64,000 nt of DNA from Sanghuangporus weigelae (GCA_033182465.1 CP137319.1:2232001-2296000), one strand, 5' to 3'; positions 34,902-46,319 are shown, counted from the stretch's first letter. Notes: generated from the sequence alone by a model not told the origin. Translations and numbers: made by a program.

Positions 34902-36272
34902 TCAGCCGCGACCCCGGCTATGGCCCTTGCCCGGCTCCCTTCCCCTACCTCTTCCGCCTCTCGCACGTCTTCCGGGTGACGGAGTGTGCTTAGTATTTGC
35001 ATCACCAACATGAAGAATAGATCTTCCTGTGTTATTAAAAGGTGCTTCAGACTTAAGCGCCGCAAGGGCACCATCGATATTGATGCTGATATCATGGTCC
35101 GATAACTGGGTGTCATCTTCGTGGTCCATTCGCGATATTATTTCATCAGGAGCTGCAGAGCCATGCGTCCTGTACGCAGTATTAGCAAGGATTGTCAACA
35201 AACCGTCTCGGACATGCTTACGGATTATGGATCCGTTTACCTCCTTTCATACCGGATTTTGTCTCTCCTACCGTCCGGGCAGATCTTCCCCCACGACCAA
35301 AGCGTATATTGCTTGGAACAAGCGAAAGTGAGTTCATTGACCTTGACAGATCGTCCAGTCCCGAGTTAGGAGCAACGGCAGACTTGAATGAGCCACTAGT
35401 TTGAATGCTCTGTTGAGCATTATTTGCCTTCGTGGTCCCTTTTGTAGCCTTTCGTGCCTGTGCCGGCGACATCTTAGCGACATTGTTCTTGACGGTTCCA
35501 TTTGACAGTATTTCTTCATCCATGCTATCGTCATCGTCATCTTCTTCTTCTGTGTCTTCTACTTCTTCAACGTCCATATCGTTGACATCACTTCGACCAT
35601 CTCTGGCTTTCCAGGCACCTCGAACCATGCTTGCACCTTCACCCCATCTCTTTAGCAGACCACCAACTCCTTTGTTGGTAACGGCAAAGAAATATTCCTT
35701 CGGAAAGCCATGTGCCTGGATGAGATGCAGCCTTCGTTTCTTCGGATTTGAAAATTTTCTTGTGCATGAATCAAGATGGCACGTGAACTGGAGACAGGGT
35801 TGAATTCAGTCCATGAATGTACATTACAACTGAGCCTGAAATAGAACATACTATTTTCTCTCCACGTTCTTTCCTGAGTACGGCAATTGGATCATGACAC
35901 TCCGTCTGATGCTATCGCGGCCATCTTATCAATTACGGCAGATAGTAAACGTGAAAATCAAGTTGAACCCACCAGCTCTAAGAGCCTTGCGTTCGGAAAA
36001 ACTGCAGCACACCCCCTTTCCTCACACACATGCGCATGGTACTTTGCATAGTGAGACTCTAGATCTGAGACATTCGCTAGTGGAGTTGGTTCATTATGAG
36101 GTGGATTACAGGTCGGAGGAAGTGAACAGAACAAGGGTGCTCTCTCTGCACGAGTCAGGCGCAACGCCTTGGTCGTTGGTTGGTGGCCGGATGAAGACGA
36201 TGGCGATTGAGGTGAGTCCTCGAAACTGTTTTCTTGATCCCGACTGCGCTTTGACGACGTCGGAGTATTCAT
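34902..36272 (-). CDS. C2H2 zinc-finger protein, ZNF511-like
   Basis: Four exons (36272-35973, 35911-35852, 35787-35241, 35152-34902) give 385 aa. After a Ser-rich N-terminus come paired zinc fingers near residues 70-150. One has C-x4-C spacing (CEERGCAAVF) with LELHQTECHD across the first splice, then FTCHLDSCTRKF, then RRLHLIQAHGFP. This run, ending in PKEYFFAV, is the signature of the conserved ZNF511 family, whose role is poorly known. The middle is acidic (EEVEDTEEEDDDDD). The last exon ends in an RGG-type tail (RARGGRGRGRE) suggesting RNA contact. Introns are GT-AG and in phase. Confidence 0.83.
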
Positions 36273-36904
36273 GGATGAACGTAGGAATCAAAGCATCGTT
36301 TGGTGACGACACACTCATTTAGGCGCCTGCCACTGTGGCCAGCCAGTATACCGTTAGCGTCACGTGCACCATTTTCGGAAATGAATTGGGTTTCCTTGTA
36401 TGGCTTCTTTTGTCTGGCCTGTGGAAGTGCTTACTGGAAACCGTTACTGGAAACCGTGGAGTACTAGTCTAGTAGTATTAACTCGCGGGGTAGACCATTT
36501 CCACCTATTCAACTTATCTTATATCAATTTAATCAAACCTAAATGAGGGTGAAATTTAGAATACCCGGGCCATGAAACCTGCATGTCCTGTACCGGGATC
36601 TCTCTCGGAAGAAAACCATCTAGAATAACATACATGATTAGTGCTGAGTCGTTATGTGTTCTTTGCATTTTGCGGGAGTGTTTTACGCATGAATTGACTG
36701 ACGACGACGCGTCGCCATTTCAGCGCGTTTCGATCACGTGCACCATTCTGTCTTTCCTCCGCTCAACAAGCCTTAGTCATTCCCACTATCCTGCTGAATG
36801 ATCTCTTCTCGGGCTTCTCCTGATTCTCCAATTACTATAAGTCAGCAGACGTGCGTATGGGTGTTGTCTCACTAAGGGTAGATATTGCACCCTTCTTGCT
36901 GTAG
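36273..36904. other. Divergent promoter region, ZNF511-like gene and SDR gene A
   Basis: 632 bp between divergent genes. The last ~60 bp (ATATTGCACCCTTC...GTAGATGACGAC) recur upstream of SDR gene B near 38590-38620, so the duplication copied promoter as well as gene. Confidence 0.5.
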
Positions 36905-38138
36905 ATGACGACAGCGCTTCGAGCCAGAAACTTACTTAAACTCGCGCCTATCTCGACGTCTCTATCCCAGTTCTCTAGTTCCTCTCGTGTTAAGCTGTTT
37001 CAATCCGATTATCTCTTACTCAGAAAGCAAAGTACAATGGCTTCAGCTCGTCCAATCATTGTGGTCGCCGGAGTTGGCAACGGATCTGGTAATGTCTTAG
37101 TCTAAATCGAATCAAACATCCTCTCAACTTACTTGCTATGAATTAGGAACTGGAGCTGCGACCGCGTACGTATCAGTTTAGTTTCTGATTGTGTGCCATA
37201 GTATAACTTGCGGACTTTCAGGAGGTTGTTTGCTAAGGAAGGATTCCGAGTAGCGCTCATCGCAAGGAACGCGGATCATCTGAAGAATACCGCTGCAGAT
37301 ATCACTGCCGCAGGAGGCGAAGTAATGAAATTTCTCTAGACTGGACTGTGAATATACTTAATATTCTTCTCCTTCAGGCCGTTCCTTTCCCAGTGCAGGC
37401 TTACGACGCGGCGTCCTTGACTTCCGCCTTCAACTCAATCAAATCTCAGTGGCCAGATTCGGCTTTGCGTGTTGCAATCTGGAACGCTGGACATGGCGTT
37501 TGGAAACCTTTCCTTCAGATTACGGATGATGAAGTTGCCGAGGCGCTCAACACCAATGTCCGCGCTGCCTTCGCATTTTCCCGTTCCGCAATTACCGCCT
37601 TCAAGGAGAACAAGCTGAACGAAATCGGAAAGCGTGGTGCGCTGATCTTCACGGGTGCAACTGCTTCCCTGAGAGGCAACACTACGACGAGTGCATTTGC
37701 CGCGGGTAAGTTCGGTTTGCGAGCCCTTTCGCAGAGCCTGAACAAGGAATTTGGAAAGGATAATATACACGTAAGTTTATCAAAGTTCTGAATATTGGCT
37801 TTCACTGATGCCTTTCTTTCACAGGTTTCTCACGTAAGTTGCTTTTCCCACTTTCTGAGAATGCGATTGTAAGATGGTCATTCTAGGCGATTATTGATGG
37901 CGGTATACTGACCGACCGCGTGCGTGAGAGGAGGAACGATCCAAATTGGGAGGCTAATGAGGATGTTCGGCTCAGCCCGGATAGTATTGCAAAAGTGAGT
38001 CTCGTTATATTTCTTTGCATCAATTATTGATTTTGTTTTTCGTTCTAATTATTTCAGTCTTACCTTTACCTTGCCAATCAAGACCGTTCTGCTTGGACAT
38101 GGGAGCTTGACTTGCGTCCTGCGCATGAGAAATGGTGA
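36905..38138 (+). CDS. Short-chain dehydrogenase/reductase-like protein, copy A (with presequence)
   Basis: Seven exons (36905-37088, 37147-37165, 37222-37321, 37378-37770, 37825-37833, 37887-37994, 38058-38138) give 297 aa. The first ~44 residues (MTTALRARNLLKLAPISTSL...) have several Arg/Lys, many Ser and no acids, like a mitochondrial targeting sequence. A second ATG at 37037 would give a cytosolic form. The nucleotide-binding motif GVGNGSGTGAATA spans three exons. The catalytic Tyr of the classical YxxxK motif is replaced by Phe (SAFAAGKFGLR); the Ser region (FTGATAS) and Lys remain. Exon 5 is only 9 nt. The tandem partner is at 39527. Substrate unknown; either an atypical reductase or a non-catalytic NAD(P)-binder. 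Confidence 0.85.
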
Positions 38139-38624
38139 ACCAATCCGGATTTGGAAGATTCTGATGTATACATGTAAAATACTGTATCAATGGCATGAAT
38201 AAAGTTTACGTTTTGATGAGACATACGAAGCATTGAAGGTTGTTGTTGATGGTGCTGTATTCTGAGCCTATAATTGATGACCATCGACGTGTGTCGTTAC
38301 TTTGGGGGGTTTTTTTTCACTTATTTTTTGCAGCAAAACAGGTTTTTCACCCCCCATGACATAATTCCCCTTTACTTTACATAACTCTTTGACAATATAT
38401 AACTTACCAACCGCTATGTGGGTTTCATTCACGTGCACGCTCCGATTTCTTCTCCTATGTATCATCTTCTATCTATGAGTCTCGTCAAGCCCATCGTGCT
38501 GCTTCGAATGGTCGCTCGGGCCTGTCCAGTGTCCTGATTCTTCAGTACCGCCAAAAGTCAGCCGCGTTTTGTCATCCCATCAAGGGCGGATATTGCACCC
38601 TTCTTTCGGTAGATGACGACCGCA
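38139..38624. other. Intergenic region / duplicated SDR promoter
   Basis: 3' flank of SDR A and the promoter copy of SDR B. A poly-T/G run sits at 38310-38320. No gene. Confidence 0.4.
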
Positions 38625-38632
38625 TCTCCGGT

Positions 38633-39398
38633 AGGGTAGGAGAGGAAACTCCGAGTTAGCTGTTTCCACAGTTTCCACCGTGGTTTCCCACGGTGTTTCC
38701 ACTGTTGGCAACACCATGGGCCGAAAATGGCGGTGTGGAAATGTGGAAACTCAAAAAGGCTGGGTAAGCTTACCGTAAGCTAGAACTAGATAGTTTATCA
38801 TCCGAAAAGGAAAGTTATGTCATCGAAGTGCATATAAGAATATAGATGAAAATAATTGCAAATACAACAATGTCTGTGAGGTTCTGTCACCTGAAGAACT
38901 CGAAATACAGCTCAATCGACTTCACAATGTCCTGTCTAGTCTTCCCAGTTCACTGCCATGCTCAAGCAATATCTATTATTTCATTGGCTTTGGACCTGAA
39001 AGAGGAGAGAAAGGAACAGGGGAATGGAAAGCAGGTAGCCTAGAAGGTCGAAGACAGCCGAACATGGACTTGGGCAATGAGGACATATGGAAGATGTGAT
39101 TAATATATATGCTGTTCTGTTGAATTTCTTTGCAATAATCACTCCCAGCTCACTCAAAATCTCATGCAAGCACATTATGTGCTGAGTGTATGTGTGTGTC
39201 GAAGGCAATCTTTTTTTTTCCACTCGATGTCGATGTATGAGACTTCAATGACAAATAGACAAAATAACTATTTTTGGAAATATTATGTAGTACATTCGGT
39301 TTCCATCCAGGTTTCCAATGTTTCCACACCGCCCATCTGCCGAGTTTACTTGTGGAAACTAGTTTCCACAAGCCCATTTGAGTTTCCTCTCCTACCCT
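38633..39398. mobile_element. Non-autonomous DNA transposon (MITE, hAT-like), 766 bp, in the SDR B leader
   Basis: Perfect 19-bp terminal inverted repeats, AGGGTAGGAGAGGAAACTC at the left and its complement at the right. Subterminal GTTTCCAC/GTGGAAAC motifs are repeated near both ends, as in hAT elements. The 8-mer TCTCCGGT occurs directly outside the left end (38625-38632) and again at 39404-39411, 5 bp beyond the right end. It is a probable target duplication with a short offset. No transposase frame. It interrupts sequence that is continuous in SDR gene A. Confidence 0.8.
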
Positions 39399-39526
39399 AA
39401 GATTCTCCGGTCTGGCAGTTACTGATACTCGCCCGCGCCCATCTCGACCTCCCCAGCTATCTAGTTCCTCTCGTATCTATCAAGTTGCACCAAAACAGCT
39501 AAATTTTGCTCAGAAAGCAAAGTACA

Positions 39527-40628
39527 ATGTCTTCAGCTCGTCCAGTCATTGTAGTCGCCGGTGTCGGCAACGGATCTGGTAATGTCTTAGCCTGGTTCAA
39601 ATTAAACGTTTTCTTAAATCGCTTACTACGAAACAGGGACCGGTGCTGCAACTGCGTACGTATGAATAATAGATTAAGCACCACATAATCTAAACTACGG
39701 ACTATCAGGAGATTGTTTGCAAAGGAAGGTTATCGAGTGGCGCTCATCGCAAGAAACGCGGATCATTTGAAGAACATAGCTGCAGGTATCACTGCGGCAG
39801 GAGGCGAAGTATTCAAACTTTTCCTCAATGTTCTTTGAATACGTATTAACATTGTTCTCTTTCAGGTCGTTCCTTTCCCAGTTCAGGCATATGACGCGGC
39901 CTCCTTGACCTTTGCCTTCAGCTCGATCAAGTCTCAGTGGCCAGATTCAGTTCTGCGCGTTGCAGTCTGGAACGCCGTACATGCCATTTGGAAACCGTTC
40001 CTCCAAATCACAGACGAAGAAGTCACCGAGGCGCTTTACACCAATGTCCGCGCTGCCTTCGCATTTTCTCGTCTCGCAATTTCAGCGTTCAAGGAAAACG
40101 AATTGAACGAGATCGGGAAGCGCGGTGCGCTGATCTTCACAGGTGCAACAAGTTCCCTGAGGGGCAATGCTACGACGAGTGCGTTTTCCGCGGGTAAATT
40201 CGGTTTGCGTGCTCTTTCACAGAGCTTGAACAAGGAATTCGGAAAAGATAACATACACGTAAGTGTATCATCGTTCTGAGTATTCTTTTTCATTACTTAC
40301 CCTTTTAATAGGTGGCTCATGTAAGTCACTTTCTTCACTTCTGAGAGACTGGATTACAGATAGCTACTGCAGGCTATTATTAATGGTAATATTTTGACCG
40401 ACCGCGTACGTGAATGGAGGAATGATCCAAATTGGGAGGCAAATGAGGACGCTCGTCTTAACCCGGATAGCATTGCAAAGGTGATTTTGTCGTCGTATGT
40501 TATTTCGCACTGGCAATTGATTTTTTCTTTTGTTCCCGTTATTGTAGTCCTACCTTTACCTCACCAATCAGGATCGCTCTGCTTGGACATGGGAGCTTGA
40601 TTTGCGTCCTGCGCACGAGGAATGGTGA
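39527..40628 (+). CDS. Short-chain dehydrogenase/reductase-like protein, copy B
   Basis: Tandem duplicate of the gene at 36905 with the same seven-exon structure (39527-39578, 39637-39655, 39709-39808, 39866-40258, 40312-40320, 40373-40480, 40548-40628), giving 253 aa from ATG 39527. Sequence is very close to copy A throughout, including GVGNGSGTGAATA, the Phe-for-Tyr change (SAFSAGKFGLR) and the 9-nt exon 5. Unlike copy A it has no presequence: an in-frame TAA lies just upstream of the shared SSARP start, and a MITE separates the ancestral first ATG (38615) from the body. Probably cytosolic. Introns differ in sequence from those of A, so the duplication is not very recent. Confidence 0.83.
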
Positions 40629-40959
40629 AACAAACCTGAGTAACTGACAGATCCGGATATATACATATAAAGTACTGTACTAAAGACATGAAGAAACTTT
40701 ATATTTGACGGCAAAGCGAAGCATCGAGAATTGTCGTCGCACATAGCAAATGGCAGCGACTCGGAATAGAATAAAGAAATAACATAACGAAGCAGGAGGG
40801 AACAAGTAAGGACAACGTATCCTTCCATTATTGGAAGCGAAAATCCGGGAAGTGCCGGAAGTATCCGCTGCGCGTCGCGCCGTCGCCATCATCAACATCA
40901 TCAACATCTTTCAGCGTCCTTTCAGCGTCCAGCCGTCCACGTCTTGTCATCGTACTACC
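40629..40959. other. Intergenic region
   Basis: SDR B 3' flank and VPS68 promoter. An ATCATCAACATC tandem run lies near 40890. No gene. Confidence 0.4.
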
Positions 40960-41682
40960 ATGTCCTTGCCCAGGTCAAATTATGACCCGAGGCGTGTCTG
41001 TATCAATCCTTTCCCGAACCTCAACCTACATATTGGGAAGTATAGACGAACCATAGGAGTCTATGTTGCTGGTGGTCTGGTACGTACAAGTCATCCTTCT
41101 TACTGTAGATCCATCATGACTGATTTCAACTTCTATGTACCTCGGTCTTGTTTTGCCATCAAAACCTTTCATCCTGTGCTAATATAGTTCGCCTTTGCGC
41201 ATTGGCTCTTCCTTGATGCCGCAGTTCTCTCATCACATTATCGCCCGCCTACCGATGCACCCTACGACACTGCTCCAGTCCACGTCACTTTCGTCGACTG
41301 GGTGCCCGGAATCCTATCTGTGCTCGGGTTTCTCATCGTCAACATGATCGACAAGGATAGAATCAAAGGCGAAGAAGCCTATGCCGATCCGCGCGCTGTG
41401 TGGCGCGCACGTCTCATTCTGTTTATTGGATTTGCACTTATGGCTGGAGGGCTCGCAGGGAGTGTTGTGAGTGCTTATGGACCCTCATATTCTGTCGCAG
41501 CTCTGACACAGAAGCCTTAGACCATTCTTGTCATCAAATATGTGGTGAAGAATTATACGGAGAGATTTACTTACTACGGATACGCGAACGTGGCGCAGAA
41601 CATCTCCGTTATGCTTTCTGCCGTCATATTGTGGATGGCTCAAAGCGTACCTAGCGATTACGAGTATAATCTATCCATTTGA
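40960..41682 (+). CDS. VPS68: VPS68/TMEM50 family membrane protein (UPF0220)
   Basis: Three exons (40960-41079, 41188-41466, 41521-41682) give 186 aa, the normal size. Four membrane segments are visible: around TIGVYVAGGLFAFAHWLFL, WVPGILSVLGFLIV, LILFIGFALMAGG, and the last near SVMLSAVILWMA. Landmarks of the family are FAHWLFLDAAV, VTFVDWVPGILS and ARLILFIGFALMAGGLAGS. In yeast Vps68 works with Vps55 in endosome-to-vacuole sorting. A longer open frame runs upstream, but the first ATG in it with a sensible context is 40960. Confidence 0.88.
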
Positions 41683-43640
41683 GCGGTATTTACGCTGTAG
41701 ACCAAGTTCCGTCGTTGCACTGACATCACATGTTTATCATAATTGCGAATTCTCGACATTTCCATCTGCTGTTGTTGCATTAAAACATTTTTTATGTTCC
41801 GTAGATCTCATCAGGCTGCGAAAGGACGATACAGGCTGTATGCATTATCCGTAATGTGCGCCAAATATTCACAACCTTCTGGCTGAGCCAATGAAGGTGT
41901 TGAACGGCAGTGCAGCAAAACTTCGAGATGCCTAACTCCGATCCAGAAGGTTATTATTCTCCGATTATTGCCAGCTTTGCGAGATCTGGCTCCACAAAAA
42001 CCGGTAATAGACTGGGTGGTCAGCATCGATGAACTACTCTTGAGGATCTAGAACAACGAAATATCGCGCTTAAATGGAGAAGTCCATCAAGCGGCGCAAG
42101 ACTGTCATCCATCTGAGGCACATCGGACGGATCCTGGAAGACAGCCGTATCGTTAGAACAAGGGACTATTACTCTGTAATATTTTCTTCCCACAACAGCA
42201 CGAACGTACTTGTTTCATCGGACAATACTTTCGCGGTGGTCTCTTCATGGACGTTGGTTCTGGTCCCATGATACACGGTTGTCGACTACAATCCGGGAGA
42301 TCCATTCCGTGGATGAAACCATGGTATGCTCATCCGACCGAACGTCTATCCGAACGGCAATGGACGGAATGCATTTATCAACTAACTCATGTACTTTGAT
42401 AGACATTCTCGTATTGCCCAAGAAAAACTAGGAAAACTGGTTCAGTTGGAGAAGTCTCATGCTGAAAGCAGAGCACGTCCGCCGTGGACGAACCTGAATC
42501 TGTACTGTATACCAGATGACTATTCTGGATGCTTACAGGGTCGTATGTTTTCAACATAAGCCACTGGCTTCGATTGTTCGATTGATTCGGATCGGGACGC
42601 GCATCCTACATGATCCCATCCTCTGCGTATTTCCGGAAGATATGAGGGAAATCATGGAGGGAAATCAATCGAGATCCGCAAGTGCCCACAAGACCTGGTA
42701 TTCTCCATGTTCCAACGCTCATTAGCTCCCACATGTGAGGTATGCGGGGTGGTCTCCCGTACGATTGACCTATTTGCTCTTGTAAAGTCCGGATCGGGAG
42801 AAGCTACATGAGTTTGTTTGAGAAATTTTGATAAATAGTATTGTTGTTGAGTCTGTAGTGGAAACCCTGTCTACAAGCGCAATATCAAGGTTGTGTGTGC
42901 TTGTTTGAGCACTCGTCCTTCACGGATCCAACGCGTCTGATACGCTTTAAACCTGTTCTTCCATGACGATCAGCCACTTCGCGTGGCTTGCCTGTTCACT
43001 CACGAGTGCCCACGGAGCGGCACATAGATGCAGGTTCAGAACGACAGTCGTTCGCGACAAAGTCCTATTGGTTGCATAAATTACGAACGAGGCTCATCTG
43101 AAATGAATTTGTTCTCACTCCCTGTCGTCTTGATCCATCCTTCGTATCTCATTTCCCGTAAGTTTACGTCCTGCCTTCTGATAAAATTCCTGCTTACTTA
43201 CGGTCGAACGCAGATTCCGTGTTTTATGGGAAATTTTTCTTCGGTTGTAGACGGTCTTATCGCGTTTGTTCGATTGTCATTCAGTTGGTGCCGCAGGATA
43301 TGTTCGAGTTCATAGAGGGACGGTACCCCATACGCACTTACCCCACATTCGCGTTCCGATATCTCGGCTCGCGTAAAACCTCTGAAACGAAATGAGTGTG
43401 GCACGCGAAAGTTCTGGCCATAACAATCTTGGCCAGTGTGGACCAACTGGTCCCCATTTCATCAGAAGCAGGTGTGTGTGCGAATCGTGCTCCAGCGAGG
43501 GCATTGCAGGGATAATGATCTTGCAAGCGTTGCATCCGTCCTTAACCGACCCACGCTCCTGCAATATATAAGGTTCCATTCTTTCTACTGTGCTCCACTC
43601 GGAAAGGATCTCCAATCACTCTCTTTCGTAGATATCCACC
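41683..43640. other. Unassigned 2-kb region
   Basis: Long gap with several short frames (42074-42271, 42210-42431, 42516-42725, 43028-43315). None shows a domain I recognise and none joins by sensible introns. It may hold a decayed gene at 42060-42730. The right end carries the MIOX promoter. Confidence 0.35.
43565..43572 (+). promoter_or_regulatory. TATA box of MIOX
   Basis: TATATAAG, 76 bp upstream of the ATG at 43641. Confidence 0.5.
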
Positions 43641-45026
43641 ATGCCAGCTATCCTTGATACCAAAGATGCGCGCAATTTTGACGAGACTTCTGATGCTGTA
43701 GATGAGGGTATGGAGCGACAGTCGAAACGTTTGCTGCAGAGTCTAATAGGAGGTTTACGCAGTTAACAAACTGAAGACGCGGGTATGGAACGAGAAGTCT
43801 GTTTTCGATGCTGAGAAGGATAAGACGAAGTTCCGGAGATACGAGGAAGCTTGTGATCGCGTAAAAGCATTCTACAAGGAACAGCACGGTGCGTTGACAA
43901 AGATTCTGTCGAGCTGGAGAGGAACAGTTGACGGTCCTGCTCAGAGAAACAGACTGTCGACTTCAATATCAAAGCCAGAGTGGAATTTCGGAAGAAAGTT
44001 CGAGCTCGAATGGGTATATTTTATCGTCGTGTCTTTCTGAACCTATAATCATTCATCGCTCAAGGCATCTGGGAGGCGATCAAGAAACTCGATACGCTCA
44101 TTGATAATTCTGACCCTGATGTACGTCCATTTCCTCTATGGATGCGTTGATGAGCTAATTTTGAGCTACAGACGGAGCTGTCGCAAATTGAACATGCCCT
44201 TCAGACTGCTGAGGCTATTCGTCGGGATGGTAAGCCAGAATGGATGCAAGTACGTTGGCCGGACGACGTGATACTTAGAGGACATGCTAATCGCTCGAGC
44301 TAGGCTACTGGGTTAGTGCATGACCTTGGGAAGCTTCTGTATTTCTTCGGTTCCGAGTTCGTTTTCGATCCCCGTTGTTCTTGATAGCAAACACATAACT
44401 GACAACATTCGATTCAGAGGCCAATGGGATGTCGTCGGGGTACGTTAAATCTGCACCTTAGCTTCAGTTGTCTTCTCTGAACTCACTAAGGACACGTTCG
44501 TTGTCGGCTGTGCCTTCTCTGACAAGAATATATACCCGGAGACCTTCGCCAACAATCCTGATTCGAAAGATCCTGTGTATTCTTCAGAGTATGGTATTTA
44601 TAAGCCCCACTGTGGACTGAATAATGTCATGCTCTCTTGGGGTCATGACGAGGTACACTCATATGTTTTGATTAAGCGCACTTGCAGTACTAACTTCATC
44701 GAAAGTATTTATACCACGTTTTCAAGGAACAGAGCTCGCTACCTGACGAGGGTCTCGCGATGATCCGATATCATAGCTTCTATCCGTTGGTATCCTTTCA
44801 TATTCCATTTTGCCATTGCCTTTGTGACAGATCGAGCAGGTGGCACCGGGAAGGAGCTTATATGCACTTAGCCAATTCAAGCGACGAGAAACTTCTCGCG
44901 TCAGTGAAGGCTTTCAACCCGTATGATCTCTACAGCAAGAGCGACGATCCCGTGGATCCCGTGAAGTTGCGACCGTATTACGAGGGCTTGATTGCAAAGT
45001 TCTTCCCTGAAGTAATTGAATGGTGA
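43641..45026 (+). CDS. MIOX: myo-Inositol oxygenase
   Basis: Non-haem di-iron dioxygenase that opens myo-inositol to D-glucuronate, the first step of inositol catabolism. Ten exons (first 43641-43697, last 44840-45026) sum to 300 aa, close to the usual length. Family landmarks appear in order: [54 protein letters not shown] (iron-binding HD pair), [52 protein letters not shown]. All iron ligands expected for the fold seem present. The intron before the last exon uses a GTTGGT donor, needed to create YPWHREG. Convergent with the SDR gene at 45234, 207 bp away. First of five genes read here as one catabolic cluster. Confidence 0.93.
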
Positions 45027-45233
45027 ATCTTGTTTTACACGCCTAGATCATGTTTGAGCCGTTATCGTGTATACGTATTATTACAGTAGCAAGCTTCTCT
45101 GATTCAAGACGACAAAATAAACCTTGAACGGCAATCTGGTGAACGGCAATCTGGTGAACATGGATAAGGATATCGGATCGGTTAGAATACGTGGGGGAAA
45201 GAACGTCTACACGCCCACAAACATGTACAAACA

Positions 45234-46319
45234 TCATATTTTGCCTGCCTCAACCGCCTTTTTAAATCGCTCGACGACGGGAATCATACCACCCTCATCC
45301 ACGATAAAACCAAGACTGAGTGGGTATGTAAGATCAAATCGCGCGGGCCAAGAGCTAACAATGCGACGATTCGTCGGGTTATCTTCGAACTTTACGAGTT
45401 TGAGAATTTCTGGACCGGCAACTTCGCGAAGCGCTTCGAGCTCCTCACGTACAGTCGCAGTAAATCCTGGTAGGTAAACGACGCGCGTATATGGAAGGAA
45501 CTTCTCAGCAGAAACGTGCTTTGCATGGACAAAATTCTTGATCGTCGTCTCCGGAGAAGCCAGCCACGCGGCCAGATCAAGTTCGGGTGAGTCTAATGAT
45601 GATCCGACGGGACAGATGGCCTCGACACCACGCAGCGGCTCGCGAATGATACCAGATAGGAACGCCGATGTCGCTGCTGATGGTAAGCCAGGACGAACTA
45701 CGACCGTCGGCAGGCGCATTATGCGCCCATCAATGTACCCACGTCGAGTATATTCATTGATGAGCAGCTCGGAAACAAGTTTACCCGTCCCATACGCACC
45801 CTCTGGCGTTGCGATTGTTGAAGGTGTAACGACTTCAGGCAGTTGGCCACCATAGACGGCGGTCGACGATGAGAAGATGAATTTAATGATACGTCCAGCG
45901 TCGGCACCACGGTGGCGCGCCGCTTCTAGCAACAAATGTATAGAGTCGACATTGACCTGTCGGTCGAAGATAACTATTAGCTTTAAAGCTTCAGGCTGAT
46001 CATCAAGATAACTGGAACATACCTTCAGGCCAAGGTCGAAATTATCTTCAGAACCTCGCGACATAATGCCATGCAGTGCATACACAGTATCGGGTATCCC
46101 GAATTCTGTCTCAAAGAGTTTCTCGACTGCCTCCTTCTGGGTAAGGTCAGTTTTGACCGTTATGGCCTTGGCATTAGCGGGAGCCTTCGGTTCGACAATG
46201 TCAGCGAGGATGAGATGGACATTTGGTGTTCTGGAATCAGTCAGGAGCTCCTGCGCAAGTAGACCGGACAGCCATCCAGCTGCGCCCGTGATGAGCACGA
46301 CAGAAGTGTCGGATGGCAT
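45234..46319 (-). CDS. Extended SDR, D-erythronate dehydrogenase (DenD)-like
   Basis: NAD-dependent epimerase/dehydratase-type enzyme. Two exons, 46319-46023 and 45956-45234, give 339 aa. The 66-nt intron between them has no stop and keeps frame, so it is easy to mistake for coding, but GT-AG ends and the family alignment (LGLK joined to VNVDS) show it is spliced. The N-terminal binding motif is ITGAAGWLSG, with Ser in the third Gly place of GxxGxxG and a Gly right after. The catalytic part has FSSSTAVYGG and YGTGK. DenD-type enzymes oxidise D-erythronate at C2; relatives act on nucleotide sugars or other sugar acids. It shares a 594-bp divergent promoter with the aldolase gene. Confidence 0.85.
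   Translation of the reverse strand: MPSDTSVVLITGAAGWLSGLLAQELLTDSRTPNVHLILADIVEPKAPANAKAITVKTDLTQKEAVEKLFETEFGIPDTVYALHGIMSRGSEDNFDLGLKVCSSYLDDQPEALKLIVIFDRQVNVDSIHLLLEAARHRGADAGRIIKFIFSSSTAVYGGQLPEVVTPSTIATPEGAYGTGKLVSELLINEYTRRGYIDGRIMRLPTVVVRPGLPSAATSAFLSGIIREPLRGVEAICPVGSSLDSPELDLAAWLASPETTIKNFVHAKHVSAEKFLPYTRVVYLPGFTATVREELEALREVAGPEILKLVKFEDNPTNRRIVSSWPARFDLTYPLSLGFIVDEGGMIPVVERFKKAVEAGKI

Noticed and set aside
38846-39223. Short frames inside the SDR B MITE
   Set aside because: No transposase features; the element is non-coding.
42074-42725. Several short frames
   Set aside because: Read for BTB, TPR and transposase motifs; no convincing match, so left unassigned.
45124-45160. Short tandem duplication GAACGGCAATCTGGT
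   Set aside because: Two copies of about 15 bp downstream of MIOX; trivial replication slippage.
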